Below, in pieces: positions 1-5,972 of a stretch of DNA of 8,764 nucleotides. The stretch covers positions 1 through 8,764 of the forward strand of contig DAFR01000042.1 of NCBI GenBank assembly GCA_002497965.1, in the 5' to 3' direction. This DNA is from Methanomicrobiaceae archaeon UBA436. GTDB taxonomy: Archaea > Halobacteriota > Methanomicrobia > Methanomicrobiales > Methanoculleaceae. The notes beneath the pieces are model-generated. The model saw nothing but the letters and a program-made list of their open reading frames with translations, had not been told where the DNA came from and ran no database searches. Within the stretch, counting starts at the first letter, position 1, and every line of letters begins with the position of its first letter. The position numbers and the translations under genes are program-made.

Positions 1-633
1 CTAGCAGTGTGGATTCTGATAACTATTTACGATTCTGCCGCGGGGTGGCGTGGTCTATCTGAGGCCATCGATCCAATACGCACCCCGTTTGACAAATCTC
101 TTCCAGAACGGATTCCAAAGGGCTGACATCACCGTGCACCTCCTCCCCATCCGAGTCCGGTGTGGGCGCGGGAATACCTGGCCGGGTGTTTAGCCAGGTT
201 GCGGCGGGCCGGGAAGACCCCGGACCTCCGGGCAGCGTAAAATCACGTTCCCGGGGTATGGTTTGCGGGGGGGTGACCCGATACCCTGTGGTTCTGTTGG
301 TTTTTCGCCGGATGGTGGTCTGGACACACGCAAACCCGCTACTCGTATCAGAACCATTATACTCGGTCGCCCCGGCAGAGGGCGAACTGGCGCGTGAAGG
401 ATGCAACCGGCCACGGTCATGCAGGTCAGAGAACCCGGGCAGAAGAGCGTCTCGATCGGATATCTTCTGCGGTACTCCCCTTGAAATTGTTCGAGAATGG
501 CCTCTGGAACCTCTGCCGAGACCGCCATGCGACCGCCCTGTCTGGCGGGGCATGAAGAATCATTCGATACGCTCACAAAAACGTGACCCACACCGGGGAG
601 GCTTCCCGTTCGGCCGCCTTCAATTCAGCAGGA
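1..633. other. Gene-free stretch, no convincing coding region
   Basis: No convincing gene is visible here. Both strands stay open for 130 to 200 codons in places (plus 162-758, minus 23-553 and 190-591). Their translations are rich in Arg, Pro, Gly and Ser, lack recognisable domains, have no Shine-Dalgarno motif at the start and overlap one another, as expected for chance frames in G+C-rich DNA. The stretch 200-270 holds several short G+C-rich inverted repeats, for example CCGGG-aagac-CCCGG at about 209-223. I see no tRNA, rRNA or known RNA motif. A decayed gene or a structured RNA cannot be excluded. Confidence 0.5.
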
Positions 634-647
634 ATAAAACTATATCA
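634..647 (+). promoter_or_regulatory. Predicted archaeal BRE/TATA promoter of the small gene
   Basis: The sequence ATAAAACTATATCA is a purine-rich BRE-like stretch followed by a TATA box (CTATATCA, 640-647), standing out in G+C-rich surroundings. An archaeal TATA box normally places transcription start about 25 nt downstream, here near 668-672. That would leave a leader of roughly 30 nt before the SD-preceded codon at 701, so the promoter fits an upstream start for the small gene better than the GTG at 758. Predicted by eye only. Confidence 0.5.
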
Positions 648-688
648 CCCATCCTGACGAACATTTCACCTGCAATCATCACCCGGCC

Positions 689-703
689 GGAGGGATCGCG
701 ACG
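689..703 (+). promoter_or_regulatory. Strong Shine-Dalgarno site six bases before an in-frame ACG
   Basis: GGAGGG (689-694) is the best ribosome-binding motif upstream of the small gene and lies 6 nt before ACG at 701-703. This ACG is in the same frame as the annotated GTG (758), and no stop codon lies between them. There is no ATG, GTG or TTG in this frame between the upstream TAA (635-637) and 758. Either ACG is used as a rare start, or an original ATG has mutated, or the motif is accidental and translation begins at 758 or 770. Confidence 0.4.
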
Positions 704-757
704 AGGTTCAGGGTCACCCGCCGTTTTGCAGAAGAAAGCGCCGATGCACCTGCCGTA

Positions 758-1042
758 GTGGAGATCGAGATGGAGCAGGCAGATGTCCCTTCCGCAGAGG
801 AGATACTGACATTCGCATCCATCCACGGTAACTTTGTCTCCATCGCAGACCGCATCTTCCGCCGGTTTGAGATCATCATCCCCCTGGATAGCCGCCTGGA
901 TATCCTCAAAGATGCGCTTCTCCAGATCGTCCACCTTGACGGCGAGGACTCCGCAAAGATCGGGCTGAAGGTCTACGAGGTCGAGGATCTCGTCGACTCG
1001 CTCGCAGCGATGCAGCAGAAGGCTCTGGAAGTTAGGTTATAG
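758..1042 (+). CDS. Small acidic protein of unknown function
   Basis: I do not recognise this protein. From the GTG it is 94 aa, acidic, probably cytosolic, with no membrane segment, signal peptide or cysteine. Third codon positions are mostly G or C and the composition is balanced, so this plus-strand frame looks coding, whereas the overlapping minus frame (620-934) does not. The C-terminal half looks helical (VYEVEDLVDSLAAMQQKALE); the middle part FVSIADRIFRRFEIIIPL alternates polar and hydrophobic residues. The start is uncertain. GTG 758 has no SD; ATG 770 has GGAG at 760-763, six bases upstream. The same frame remains open and protein-like upstream to ACG 701, which follows GGAGGG and a TATA box and would add 19 residues (TRFRVTRRFAEESADAPAV). 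The gene stands alone, with its own promoter and a terminator-like hairpin right after the stop. Confidence refers to the gene being real. Confidence 0.72.
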   Translation: MEIEMEQADVPSAEEILTFASIHGNFVSIADRIFRRFEIIIPLDSRLDILKDALLQIVHLDGEDSAKIGLKVYEVEDLVDSLAAMQQKALEVRL

Positions 1043-1071
1043 CCAGGTTCGAATCTGGTGCGATATTTTTT
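1043..1071 (+). terminator. Hairpin plus T6 right after the small gene
   Basis: Immediately after the TAG stop, CCAG (1043-1046) pairs with CTGG (1055-1058) around an 8-base loop containing TTCGAA. A run of six T follows at 1066-1071. Oligo-T tracts are the core of archaeal transcription termination, so this is a likely end of the small gene's transcript. The GGTTCGAATC segment resembles a tRNA T-arm, but no tRNA body surrounds it. Confidence 0.5.
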
Positions 1072-1095
1072 GCAATGGAAAGGATTTTGCAGGTA

Positions 1096-1112
1096 TTCGA
1101 TCTCAGATCGAA
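1096..1112. repeat. Perfect 17-bp inverted repeat
   Basis: TTCGATCT (1096-1103) and AGATCGAA (1105-1112) are perfect inverted copies around one central C. A further pair, GGATT (1082-1086) and AATCC (1114-1118), flanks it, so a nested structure is possible. It lies about 50 bases past the stop of the small gene. It could be a dimeric regulator site or part of a 3' RNA structure; with a one-base centre, a DNA-binding site is the easier reading. Confidence 0.5.
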
Positions 1113-1161
1113 GAATCCCGTATGAGGCGATCAGATCAACGACTCCGTGATATAAAATCTC

Positions 1162-1183
1162 CACATTTTCGCGATAATATGTG
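1162..1183. repeat. Imperfect inverted repeat centred on TCGCGA
   Basis: CACAT (1162-1166) and ATGTG (1179-1183) are inverted around an A+T-rich interior that contains the self-complementary TCGCGA (1169-1174). It directly follows the TATA-like GATATAAAATC at 1149-1159. If that drives a plus-strand transcript, the repeat would sit near its start site. No downstream gene is evident, so the function is unknown. Confidence 0.3.
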
Positions 1184-1734
1184 CAGAGCCCATCAAGCCG
1201 CACGCCGAAACGTCTTCTGCGGCTAACCACCCCTGCCGGGCGGGCAGTGCGAGGGCGATAGCCCTGGATATCATGCATGGGGACGAGACAAGATTTCGGC
1301 AGGGTTTCACATCGACGGCAGAGAGAGGATCTCGCCCCTGGAACTGTATGGAGTGGGACGGCACGTCCCCATCCCCTCTCTCCTGCGTTTCACCGTAGAC
1401 ATCTTTCCAGGCGAGGCGGCCAAGTGTCTGGCAATTGTCCCATGGAAACCCGTGCCATGCAAGGTAACGGGCTATTGAGGGGGGTTTGCCGATAATCGAA
1501 GTCCTGTCCTCCTCCCCGGACACCGCATCGATGGAGAATCGCCACTCACTGCCAGCACCCTGCAGCGAGGAAAGCATGAAAATCTTACGGGGCTGTCTTG
1601 GCGGCCTTGCATAAAATGCGCCTCCTCCCCGGCAATCCAGGCAACCCCCTCTCTGGCCGCGGGCTTACGAGATCCGAACCCGCTCACCTTTTAGTCAGAG
1701 GCGAGAGAAACCTGTAGTTGATCTGAGTGGAGAA

Positions 1735-1740
1735 GGGGAG
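1735..1740 (+). promoter_or_regulatory. Ribosome-binding site that decides the GTG start
   Basis: GGGGAG lies 6 nt before GTG 1747. It supports GTG over the internal ATG at 1789, which has no such motif and would cut off the first beta strand of the methyltransferase fold. Confidence 0.6.
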
Positions 1741-1746
1741 AGAGAG

Positions 1747-2601
1747 GTGGATGAGCCCGGCGGACTGGCCATAAACAGAATCCATATCATGGACTGCATC
1801 GAGGGCATGCGGCGCCTTCCTGCAGGCTCTGTCGATGTCATAGTCACATCGCCGCCCTACAACATCGGGAAGAACTACAACTCGTATCATGACCGAAAAC
1901 CGCGCCAGGACTACCTCGACTGGATGGGAGATGTTGCCGCCGAAGCGGCGCGCGTCCTTGCCGACGACGGTTCGTTCTTCCTCAACGTCGGCGGTAAACC
2001 CACGGACCCCTGGATACCGTTCGACGTCGTCCAGAGGTTCCGGCCGCACTTTCTGCTCCAGAACGTCATCCACTGGATCAAGTCGATCGCGATCGAGAAG
2101 GAGGATGTGGGCGATTACGACAGGATCACCGGGGACATCGCCGTCGGCCACTACCAGCCGGTGAACAGTCCGCACTACCTGAGTCAGTGCCACGAGCACA
2201 TCTTTCATCTAACAAAGAATGGCGATGTGAAGATCGACAAACTGGCTATCGGCGTGGCTTACCAGGACAAGAGCAACATCGGCCGCTGGAAGGCAGCGAA
2301 ACGCGACCTCCGCGACCGGGGGAACACCTGGTTCATCCCGTATCCGACCATCCGTTCTTCACTCCCCCACCCCACAACCTTCCCGGTAAAACTACCGGAG
2401 ATGTGCATCCGGCTCCATGGCTGCCGGCCGGGGCTGATCGTCCTGGACCCCTTCATGGGGATCGGCAGCACGGCGGTTGCAGCGATCTCGCTTGGCGTGG
2501 ATTACATAGGGTTTGAGATCGACCCGGCATACCACGAGATCGCAGAGACCAGGATCGAAGAAGAGTGCCGCAGGAGAGGAGAACCCGGAAACGCCCCATG
2601 A
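1747..2601 (+). CDS. Beta-class site-specific DNA methyltransferase (N4-cytosine/N6-adenine family)
   Basis: This 284-aa enzyme transfers a methyl group from S-adenosylmethionine to an exocyclic amino group in duplex DNA. The catalytic motif IV, TSPPYN (residues 34-39), comes before the AdoMet-binding motif [11 protein letters not shown] (233-242). Motif II follows as GFEID (255-259), and [11 protein letters not shown] (208-218) precedes motif I. This order defines the beta class of the N4/N6 methylase family (COG0863 type). SPPY is common in N4-cytosine enzymes but does not settle the base; the recognition site cannot be read from sequence. Blocks such as [19 protein letters not shown] and [12 protein letters not shown] are, from memory, typical of a group widespread in archaea. 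The enzyme looks complete, and the GTG start with GGGGAG six bases upstream keeps the whole fold. No restriction endonuclease lies next to it, so it may be an orphan methylase. Its stop overlaps the start of the permease gene as ATGA, implying coupled translation. Confidence 0.93.
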   Translation: MDEPGGLAINRIHIMDCIEGMRRLPAGSVDVIVTSPPYNIGKNYNSYHDRKPRQDYLDWMGDVAAEAARVLADDGSFFLNVGGKPTDPWIPFDVVQRFRPHFLLQNVIHWIKSIAIEKEDVGDYDRITGDIAVGHYQPVNSPHYLSQCHEHIFHLTKNGDVKIDKLAIGVAYQDKSNIGRWKAAKRDLRDRGNTWFIPYPTIRSSLPHPTTFPVKLPEMCIRLHGCRPGLIVLDPFMGIGSTAVAAISLGVDYIGFEIDPAYHEIAETRIEEECRRRGEPGNAP

Positions 2602-3833
2602 ACGCCATTATCCCCTTTGCCCTCGCCTTTGTTCTGATAACCATTGCATCCCTCAGGTACCGCCTCCCGCCGTTTCTCTCCCTCGTCGGGACATCCATCG
2701 TATTTGGTCTCCTTGCCGGTCTGCCGGCGGAGATGGTCATTACGTCCATCACGGGCGGGGCCGGCAGGATATTTGCAACCCTTGGCGTGGTCATATTCTC
2801 CGGTGTCGGTATAGCGCAGGTCCTCCGCGAGAGCGGCCGCATAGAAGAGATAGTCGCCGATATCCGCGGCGCGGTTCGGCGGCCGCTTGCCACGGCAGGA
2901 ACGGCCGGCTACCTCCTCTCAGTGCCGCTGATGTGCGGCATAACCTCGTTTCTCATCCTTGCCCCAATCATATCACACCTCCAAACCGACGGGGAGGCCT
3001 CAAAGGCCCTCCTCTACTGCGCTGGCATCGCCGGGATGATCTCCTACGTCCTCCTCTACCCCGCCCCCGTGGTATACTCCATGATGGCCACGCCAGGGCT
3101 CTTCTCCGGCAATCCCTGGAAGTTCAACCTTCTTGCCATCCCCGTCTCCCTCATCATCCTCGCCGGTCTCTTTGTTGTCCTGCGGTCCCGGGGAATTCCT
3201 CCACCGGCGCCGCCCGAGACAACTACGACCGGCTGGCACCCTCGCGCCTGGCTGCCGTTCCTGGTCATACTGGCCGCGCTTGCATGTGGCACACTCATCC
3301 CCTCGCTCCACGCTCTAGCAAATGTCAACCTGGCTCTCCTTGCCGGCCTATTTGCCGCCCTCCTCAGCGTTCCCGGTGATGTCAGGGAGCGGGCGCTTGC
3401 ACGGGGGACAAAGAACGCCGGGATCATCATCTTTGACCTCGCCGGTGCCGGGGCGTTCGGCGGCGTCATCGCCGCAAGCGCATTCTCAGCAGACGTTACA
3501 GCGCTTGTCACGGGTTATCTCCCCATAACCCTCCTCCCCTTCGTCATCGCCGCCCTGGTGCAGGCAGCGCAGGGTTCAAGGGTGGTCACCGCCACCGTCA
3601 CCGCGACCATCCTTGCCACCATCCCGGCCGTCCAGGTGATCAACCCGTTTGCCCTGGTGCTCATGGTCTCCGCGGGCGCGTTTATGTTCTCCTACGCCAG
3701 CGATCCCTTCTTCTGGCTGCTAAAGCAAACGACGGGCGACGATTTCACGGCGGTTGTACGAAACTACACCCTCCCGCTATCGGTAGCCGGGGTGGTCACG
3801 CTCGCGGCAGCGCTGTTGATCCAGGCACTATAA
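2598..3833 (+). CDS. GntP-family permease (gluconate/carboxylate:H+ symporter-like)
   Basis: A very hydrophobic 411-aa protein with about ten to twelve predicted membrane helices. It resembles the gluconate permease family (GntP/GntT, ion transporter superfamily). An N-terminal helix is followed by [20 protein letters not shown] and the ESGRIEEI turn. The C-terminal half has the family block [15 protein letters not shown], then [16 protein letters not shown] and [19 protein letters not shown], which parallel the AQGSATVA and DSGFWLV segments of GntP transporters. The substrate is unknown; gluconate is not assured in a methanogen, and a related carboxylate is equally possible. It is somewhat shorter than the usual 430 to 450 residues. 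I chose ATG 2598, which overlaps the methyltransferase stop by four bases; a GTG at 2565 would add a charged 11-residue tail ahead of the hydrophobic N terminus. AGGAGAGGAGAA at 2572-2583 is rather far (14 nt), consistent with translational coupling. Alternative: a DUF401-type transporter of the same superfamily. Confidence 0.77.
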   Translation: MNAIIPFALAFVLITIASLRYRLPPFLSLVGTSIVFGLLAGLPAEMVITSITGGAGRIFATLGVVIFSGVGIAQVLRESGRIEEIVADIRGAVRRPLATAGTAGYLLSVPLMCGITSFLILAPIISHLQTDGEASKALLYCAGIAGMISYVLLYPAPVVYSMMATPGLFSGNPWKFNLLAIPVSLIILAGLFVVLRSRGIPPPAPPETTTTGWHPRAWLPFLVILAALACGTLIPSLHALANVNLALLAGLFAALLSVPGDVRERALARGTKNAGIIIFDLAGAGAFGGVIAASAFSADVTALVTGYLPITLLPFVIAALVQAAQGSRVVTATVTATILATIPAVQVINPFALVLMVSAGAFMFSYASDPFFWLLKQTTGDDFTAVVRNYTLPLSVAGVVTLAAALLIQAL

Positions 3834-3836
3834 CCC

Positions 3837-3856
3837 AACCGCCGCGCGGCGGTTTT
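3837..3856 (+). terminator. Perfect palindrome with T tract after the permease gene
   Basis: AACCGCCGCGCGGCGGTT (3837-3854) is a perfect 18-base palindrome that can fold into a 7-bp stem (AACCGCC/GGCGGTT) with a GCGC loop. The T tract TTTT (3853-3856) begins in its right arm. It starts 3 bases after the TAA stop at 3831-3833, the expected position for the end of the methyltransferase-permease transcript. Confidence 0.65.
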
Positions 3857-4290
3857 CCGAGAACTGAGTGCCGGAGATATGATCGTTTCATCAGGTTGTC
3901 TCGCTCTCGCAGCCCGGCAGGGTTTCCAGATCCGCAATTGAGGTGAGTCAACGCGAGGTACACCCTCCGGGAAGCACCTTGGAGACAGAGAGCAGGGGAT
4001 TGCGTATCCTCCAGTCCATCCCGGTAGAGGAGGCATCGCCGGAGGTGCCTGACATCCACCCCCGCGCGTCACTCCGGTTCAGGAGGTGCTGATACCCGTT
4101 TTCCAGAGCATATAGTGGCAAACAGAGAACGAAAGCCGTTTTACCGTGCGTCCATTTCCCGTCATGGTCTCCTGAATGAAGGAGGGCAGATCTGCGCGCC
4201 TGCTTCTGCATACTTCTTCAAAACCTCTCTGGAATCATCTGCAGTCCACGCCGGTTAGAAACAACGACCAGAACATCGGATATCGATCTT
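3857..4290. other. Gene-free stretch upstream of the fdhC promoter region
   Basis: No gene can be supported. Minus-strand frames of 87 to 102 codons (3764-4072, 3796-4059, 3948-4211) overlap each other, show no domain or SD motif and have irregular composition. Base composition shifts from G+C-rich (to about 4240) to A+T-rich towards fdhC. I see no tRNA or known RNA element. The 12-mer CGGCAGGGTTTC occurs here near 3914 and again near 1295, but nothing around it is shared. Confidence 0.4.
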
Positions 4291-4291
4291 T

Positions 4292-4317
4292 CATGTTTAA
4301 CTATGGTAATTAACATG
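4292..4317. repeat. Inverted repeat upstream of fdhC, possible operator
   Basis: CATGTTTAA (4292-4300) and TTAACATG (4310-4317) are inverted copies except for one extra T, spaced by an A+T-rich centre. The element lies about 70 to 90 bases upstream of the predicted fdhC TATA box, a position suited to an activator or distal regulator site. The assignment as an operator is inference from symmetry and location. Confidence 0.4.
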
Positions 4318-4383
4318 AGACAGAGATAACCATCTCAATTCAGCGCCGATTCTGATAACACCCCTCAAGTGAGGCAATCATTT

Positions 4384-4398
4384 CGAAATGTATTAATA
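4384..4398 (+). promoter_or_regulatory. Predicted BRE/TATA promoter of fdhC
   Basis: CGAAAT (BRE-like, 4384-4389) is followed by GTATTAATA (TATA-like, 4390-4398) inside an A+T-rich island. Transcription would be expected to start near 4420-4425, leaving a leader of about 60 bases before the fdhC start codon. Other A+T-rich segments nearby could also serve, so the exact box is tentative. Confidence 0.45.
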
Positions 4399-4405
4399 GC
4401 ATCCT

Positions 4406-4424
4406 CTAATTACTGATCAATTAG
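4406..4424. repeat. Inverted repeat between TATA box and predicted start site of fdhC
   Basis: CTAATT (4406-4411) and AATTAG (4419-4424) are perfect inverted 6-bp arms separated by 7 bases. They fall between the predicted TATA box and the expected transcription start, where a bound dimeric regulator would block RNA polymerase loading. This makes it a candidate repressor site; short A+T-rich repeats also arise by chance. Confidence 0.38.
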
Positions 4425-4470
4425 ACCTATCCATTTGAATTACCTGATGGCATAGGTAGGACGTTTCAGA

Positions 4471-4476
4471 GAGGTG
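4471..4476 (+). promoter_or_regulatory. Ribosome-binding site of fdhC
   Basis: GAGGTG is complementary to the archaeal 16S rRNA 3' end and lies 8 nt before ATG 4485. It excludes the closer ATG at 4478, which is only one base away and opens a 16-codon frame in another phase. Confidence 0.65.
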
Positions 4477-4484
4477 TATGAAGA

Positions 4485-5357
4485 ATGGTGTTCCATCCTC
4501 CAGTTGCTATCGTAGCAAAAGCGGGTGATACCGGGAAGTATAAGGTTGGGCTGCCCGCCTGGAACATGATCCTGCGTGGTATCATGTCAGGGGCTTACAT
4601 CGCTATGGGTGGTGCCCTGGCGACAGTCTGTTCGACCGGTGTTCAGGCAACCGACGTTGCAATGCGGGTTGGTACTGCAAGTCCCGGTTTCGCTCAGTTT
4701 ATGCTGGGTGCAGTCTTCCCTGTAGGGCTTATCATCACGGTCATGACCGGTGCGGAACTCTTCACCGGTGACGCGATGCTCGCCCCCATGGCAGCGTTTA
4801 TCCACAAGGTCAGCTGGGCAAGTGTGCTTAAACTCTGGCTCTGGGTGTATATTGGCAACCTGATCGGATCGATTATCTTTGCGTATATTGCAGCATACGG
4901 TCCGTTCGTCTCTTTCGATGCCATGGGAGCCGCAACGCTCACGCCATTTGGTTTAAGAGCAATTGCCATAGCGACAGCAAAGACCAATTACCTCGGCGGC
5001 ATGGCGCTATGGTCATGCTTCGTCAAAGGGATTGGTTGTAACTGGCTCGTCAACCTGGCCATCCTGCTGGGTATATGCGCCGACGATGCGATCGGCAAGA
5101 TCGTTGGTATCTGGTTCCCGATCTTCGCCTTCGTTGCCAGCGGTTTCGAGCACAGTGTTGCTAACATGTACTTCATCCCGGCGGGTCTCTTCTGCACGGG
5201 TCTTGACCCCACAAAGGCTGTAGACACGCTCAACTGGGTGACCATGTGGACCAACAACGTGATTCCAGTCACGCTCGGCAACATAGTCGGTGGTCTGCTC
5301 TTCGTTGGTGTCCTCTACTGGGTCGCTTTCCGGAAGGAAATGGCAGCCCTTAAGTAG
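4485..5357 (+). CDS. fdhC: Formate/nitrite transporter family protein, formate transporter FdhC
   Basis: A 290-aa inner-membrane channel or transporter of the FNT family, six predicted membrane helices, length normal for the family. It would import formate, the electron donor that formate-using hydrogenotrophic methanogens oxidise with formate dehydrogenase. The first helix region is GAYIAMGGALATVC (36-49). TGAELFTGDAML (88-99) corresponds to the omega-loop region. GIGCNWLVNLAI (182-193) matches the FNT signature, FEHSVANMYF (221-230) carries the conserved pore histidine (H223), and NNVIPVTLGNIVGG (257-270) is the closing FNT block. The start is set by GAGGTG eight bases upstream. It is the first gene of a likely two-gene unit with the OB-fold protein that begins 32 bases after its stop; no formate dehydrogenase gene is in the window. 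A role in nitrite or hydrosulfide transport is possible for FNT proteins in general, but the sequence looks FdhC-like. Confidence 0.9.
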   Translation: MVFHPPVAIVAKAGDTGKYKVGLPAWNMILRGIMSGAYIAMGGALATVCSTGVQATDVAMRVGTASPGFAQFMLGAVFPVGLIITVMTGAELFTGDAMLAPMAAFIHKVSWASVLKLWLWVYIGNLIGSIIFAYIAAYGPFVSFDAMGAATLTPFGLRAIAIATAKTNYLGGMALWSCFVKGIGCNWLVNLAILLGICADDAIGKIVGIWFPIFAFVASGFEHSVANMYFIPAGLFCTGLDPTKAVDTLNWVTMWTNNVIPVTLGNIVGGLLFVGVLYWVAFRKEMAALK

Positions 5358-5391
5358 ACATGAGTAGACCTGAGTAGACCTGAGTAAAGAT
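5352..5391 (+). repeat. 10-bp tandem repeat at the fdhC/OB-protein junction
   Basis: Four consecutive 10-base units run from the last codons of fdhC to the start codon of the next gene: AAGTAGACAT, GAGTAGACCT, GAGTAGACCT, GAGTAAAGAT. Units 2 and 3 are identical, unit 1 differs at two positions and unit 4 at three. Unit 1 contains the fdhC stop TAG (5355-5357) and unit 4 ends within ATG 5390. The units together put TAG or TGA in all three frames. No good SD motif precedes ATG 5390. Confidence 0.8.
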
Positions 5392-5899
5392 GCAGATTGG
5401 AAACATCAAAGTGAGGGTGACGGCCATCACGGTGGCCGTCTTCCTCTTTTTTATTGCCCTGATTGCCGTGTATGTCTTCATAAGCGGGGATGTACGTGCG
5501 CTACTGTGGGCACTTCCGGCAGCGGTCATGCTGCTTCTCATCCCTATGGCGCTCAACTACATGAGCCAGAAGCAGTATGCATCCCTGGTACCGGTGTATG
5601 AAGTTGAGGCAAAAAATGCCCGTATCCGCGAGATCAATTTAAACAGACTCGGTGAACCGGTGCGCATAAAGGGCGTTGTCGAGCGGGTTTACTTCCAGTT
5701 CCTCAACCGGCCGCAGTACCTTGTAGCCGACCGGACAGGTGAGATATCGGTCAAGATGTTCACCTCACCGACGGAAGACATTCACGAAGGGGATCTGGTC
5801 GAGGTGCTCGGGACGGTCGTCAAACGCTACATCCTGGCGGGGGATGCAGTCATAAACTGCGTCTCAATAAGGAAAGTCAAGAAGAATCAGCAATCCTGA
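5390..5899 (+). CDS. Membrane-anchored protein with a predicted OB-fold domain
   Basis: A 169-aa protein with two hydrophobic helices at about residues 11-32 and 37-57, joined by a short GDVR turn, then a soluble C-terminal part. Basic residues at the N terminus (K7, R9) and after helix 2 (K61) suggest that both ends face the cytoplasm. Residues 88-165 read like a five-stranded OB fold of the nucleic-acid-binding type: GEPVRIKGVVERVYF, YLVADRTGEISVKMF, IHEGDLVEVLGTVVKRYI, AVINCVSIRKV. The pattern V-x-G-x-V, D-x-T-G-x-I and G-D-x-V-x-V-x-G is typical of such domains. Function is unknown: it might bind nucleic acid or a ligand at the membrane, or be a structural NfeD-like OB module. It follows fdhC by 32 bases across the tandem repeat and is probably cotranscribed. 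It ends 73 bases before the convergent herA. The gene is surely real; the domain call is by pattern only. Confidence 0.75.
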   Translation: MQIGNIKVRVTAITVAVFLFFIALIAVYVFISGDVRALLWALPAAVMLLLIPMALNYMSQKQYASLVPVYEVEAKNARIREINLNRLGEPVRIKGVVERVYFQFLNRPQYLVADRTGEISVKMFTSPTEDIHEGDLVEVLGTVVKRYILAGDAVINCVSIRKVKKNQQS

Positions 5900-5972
5900 T
5901 GTCATTCAATTCAGCGAAGGGGCTAAGGAAACAGGGTGATTTCCAGCCTCACTCACATTCAGCATTTTGATC

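Larger units (their letters stand above)
1072..1734. other. Gene-free stretch with inverted repeats and one weak minus-strand frame
   Basis: I see no gene I can support with confidence. The first 120 bases are A+T-richer and carry inverted repeats (listed separately) and a two-way TATA-like stretch, GATATAAAATC at 1149-1159. On the minus strand a 148-codon frame (1577 to 1131) has about two thirds G or C in third positions. It contains runs such as ARYLAWHGFPWDNCQTLG, but it is unusually rich in Trp, lacks an SD site before its ATG and matches no family I know. It could be a decayed gene, an orphan gene or chance. Before the methyltransferase, CTTTTAGT near 1687-1694 is only a weak TATA candidate. 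Confidence 0.4.

Noticed and set aside
190..591. Minus-strand 133-codon frame in the left gene-free stretch
   Set aside because: It starts at a GTG without SD, is rich in Pro, Gly and Arg in its second half, and overlaps other frames of equal quality.
620..934. Minus-strand 104-codon frame opposite the small gene
   Set aside because: It is the shadow of the plus-strand gene, whose codon pattern, SD sites and TATA box are better.
1043..1060. GGTTCGAATC with paired flanks looks like a tRNA T-arm
   Set aside because: No acceptor, D or anticodon arm is found on either side, the 5-bp T-stem does not pair properly, and a T6 run follows; a terminator hairpin explains it better.
1650..1690. Minus-strand GCGGGTTCGGATCTCGT resembling a tRNA 3' half
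   Set aside because: The invariant A58 is missing, the stem depends on two G-T pairs, and no matching 5' acceptor strand or anticodon arm lies upstream.
1295..3925. 12-mer CGGCAGGGTTTC shared by two gene-free stretches (about 1295 and 3914)
   Set aside because: The similarity does not extend beyond the 12 bases, and a match of this length between two long G+C-rich stretches is plausible by chance.
4478..4528. ATG 4478 as start of a short upstream frame before fdhC
   Set aside because: It sits one base after the SD motif, is out of frame with fdhC and ends after 16 codons; ATG 4485 has proper spacing.
5885..5972. ATCAG-caatc-CTGAT and TTTTGATCCTAAAA in the convergent gap as a bidirectional terminator
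   Set aside because: Stems are only 4 to 5 bp and no clear T run follows on either strand; termination surely occurs here, but I cannot assign the element.
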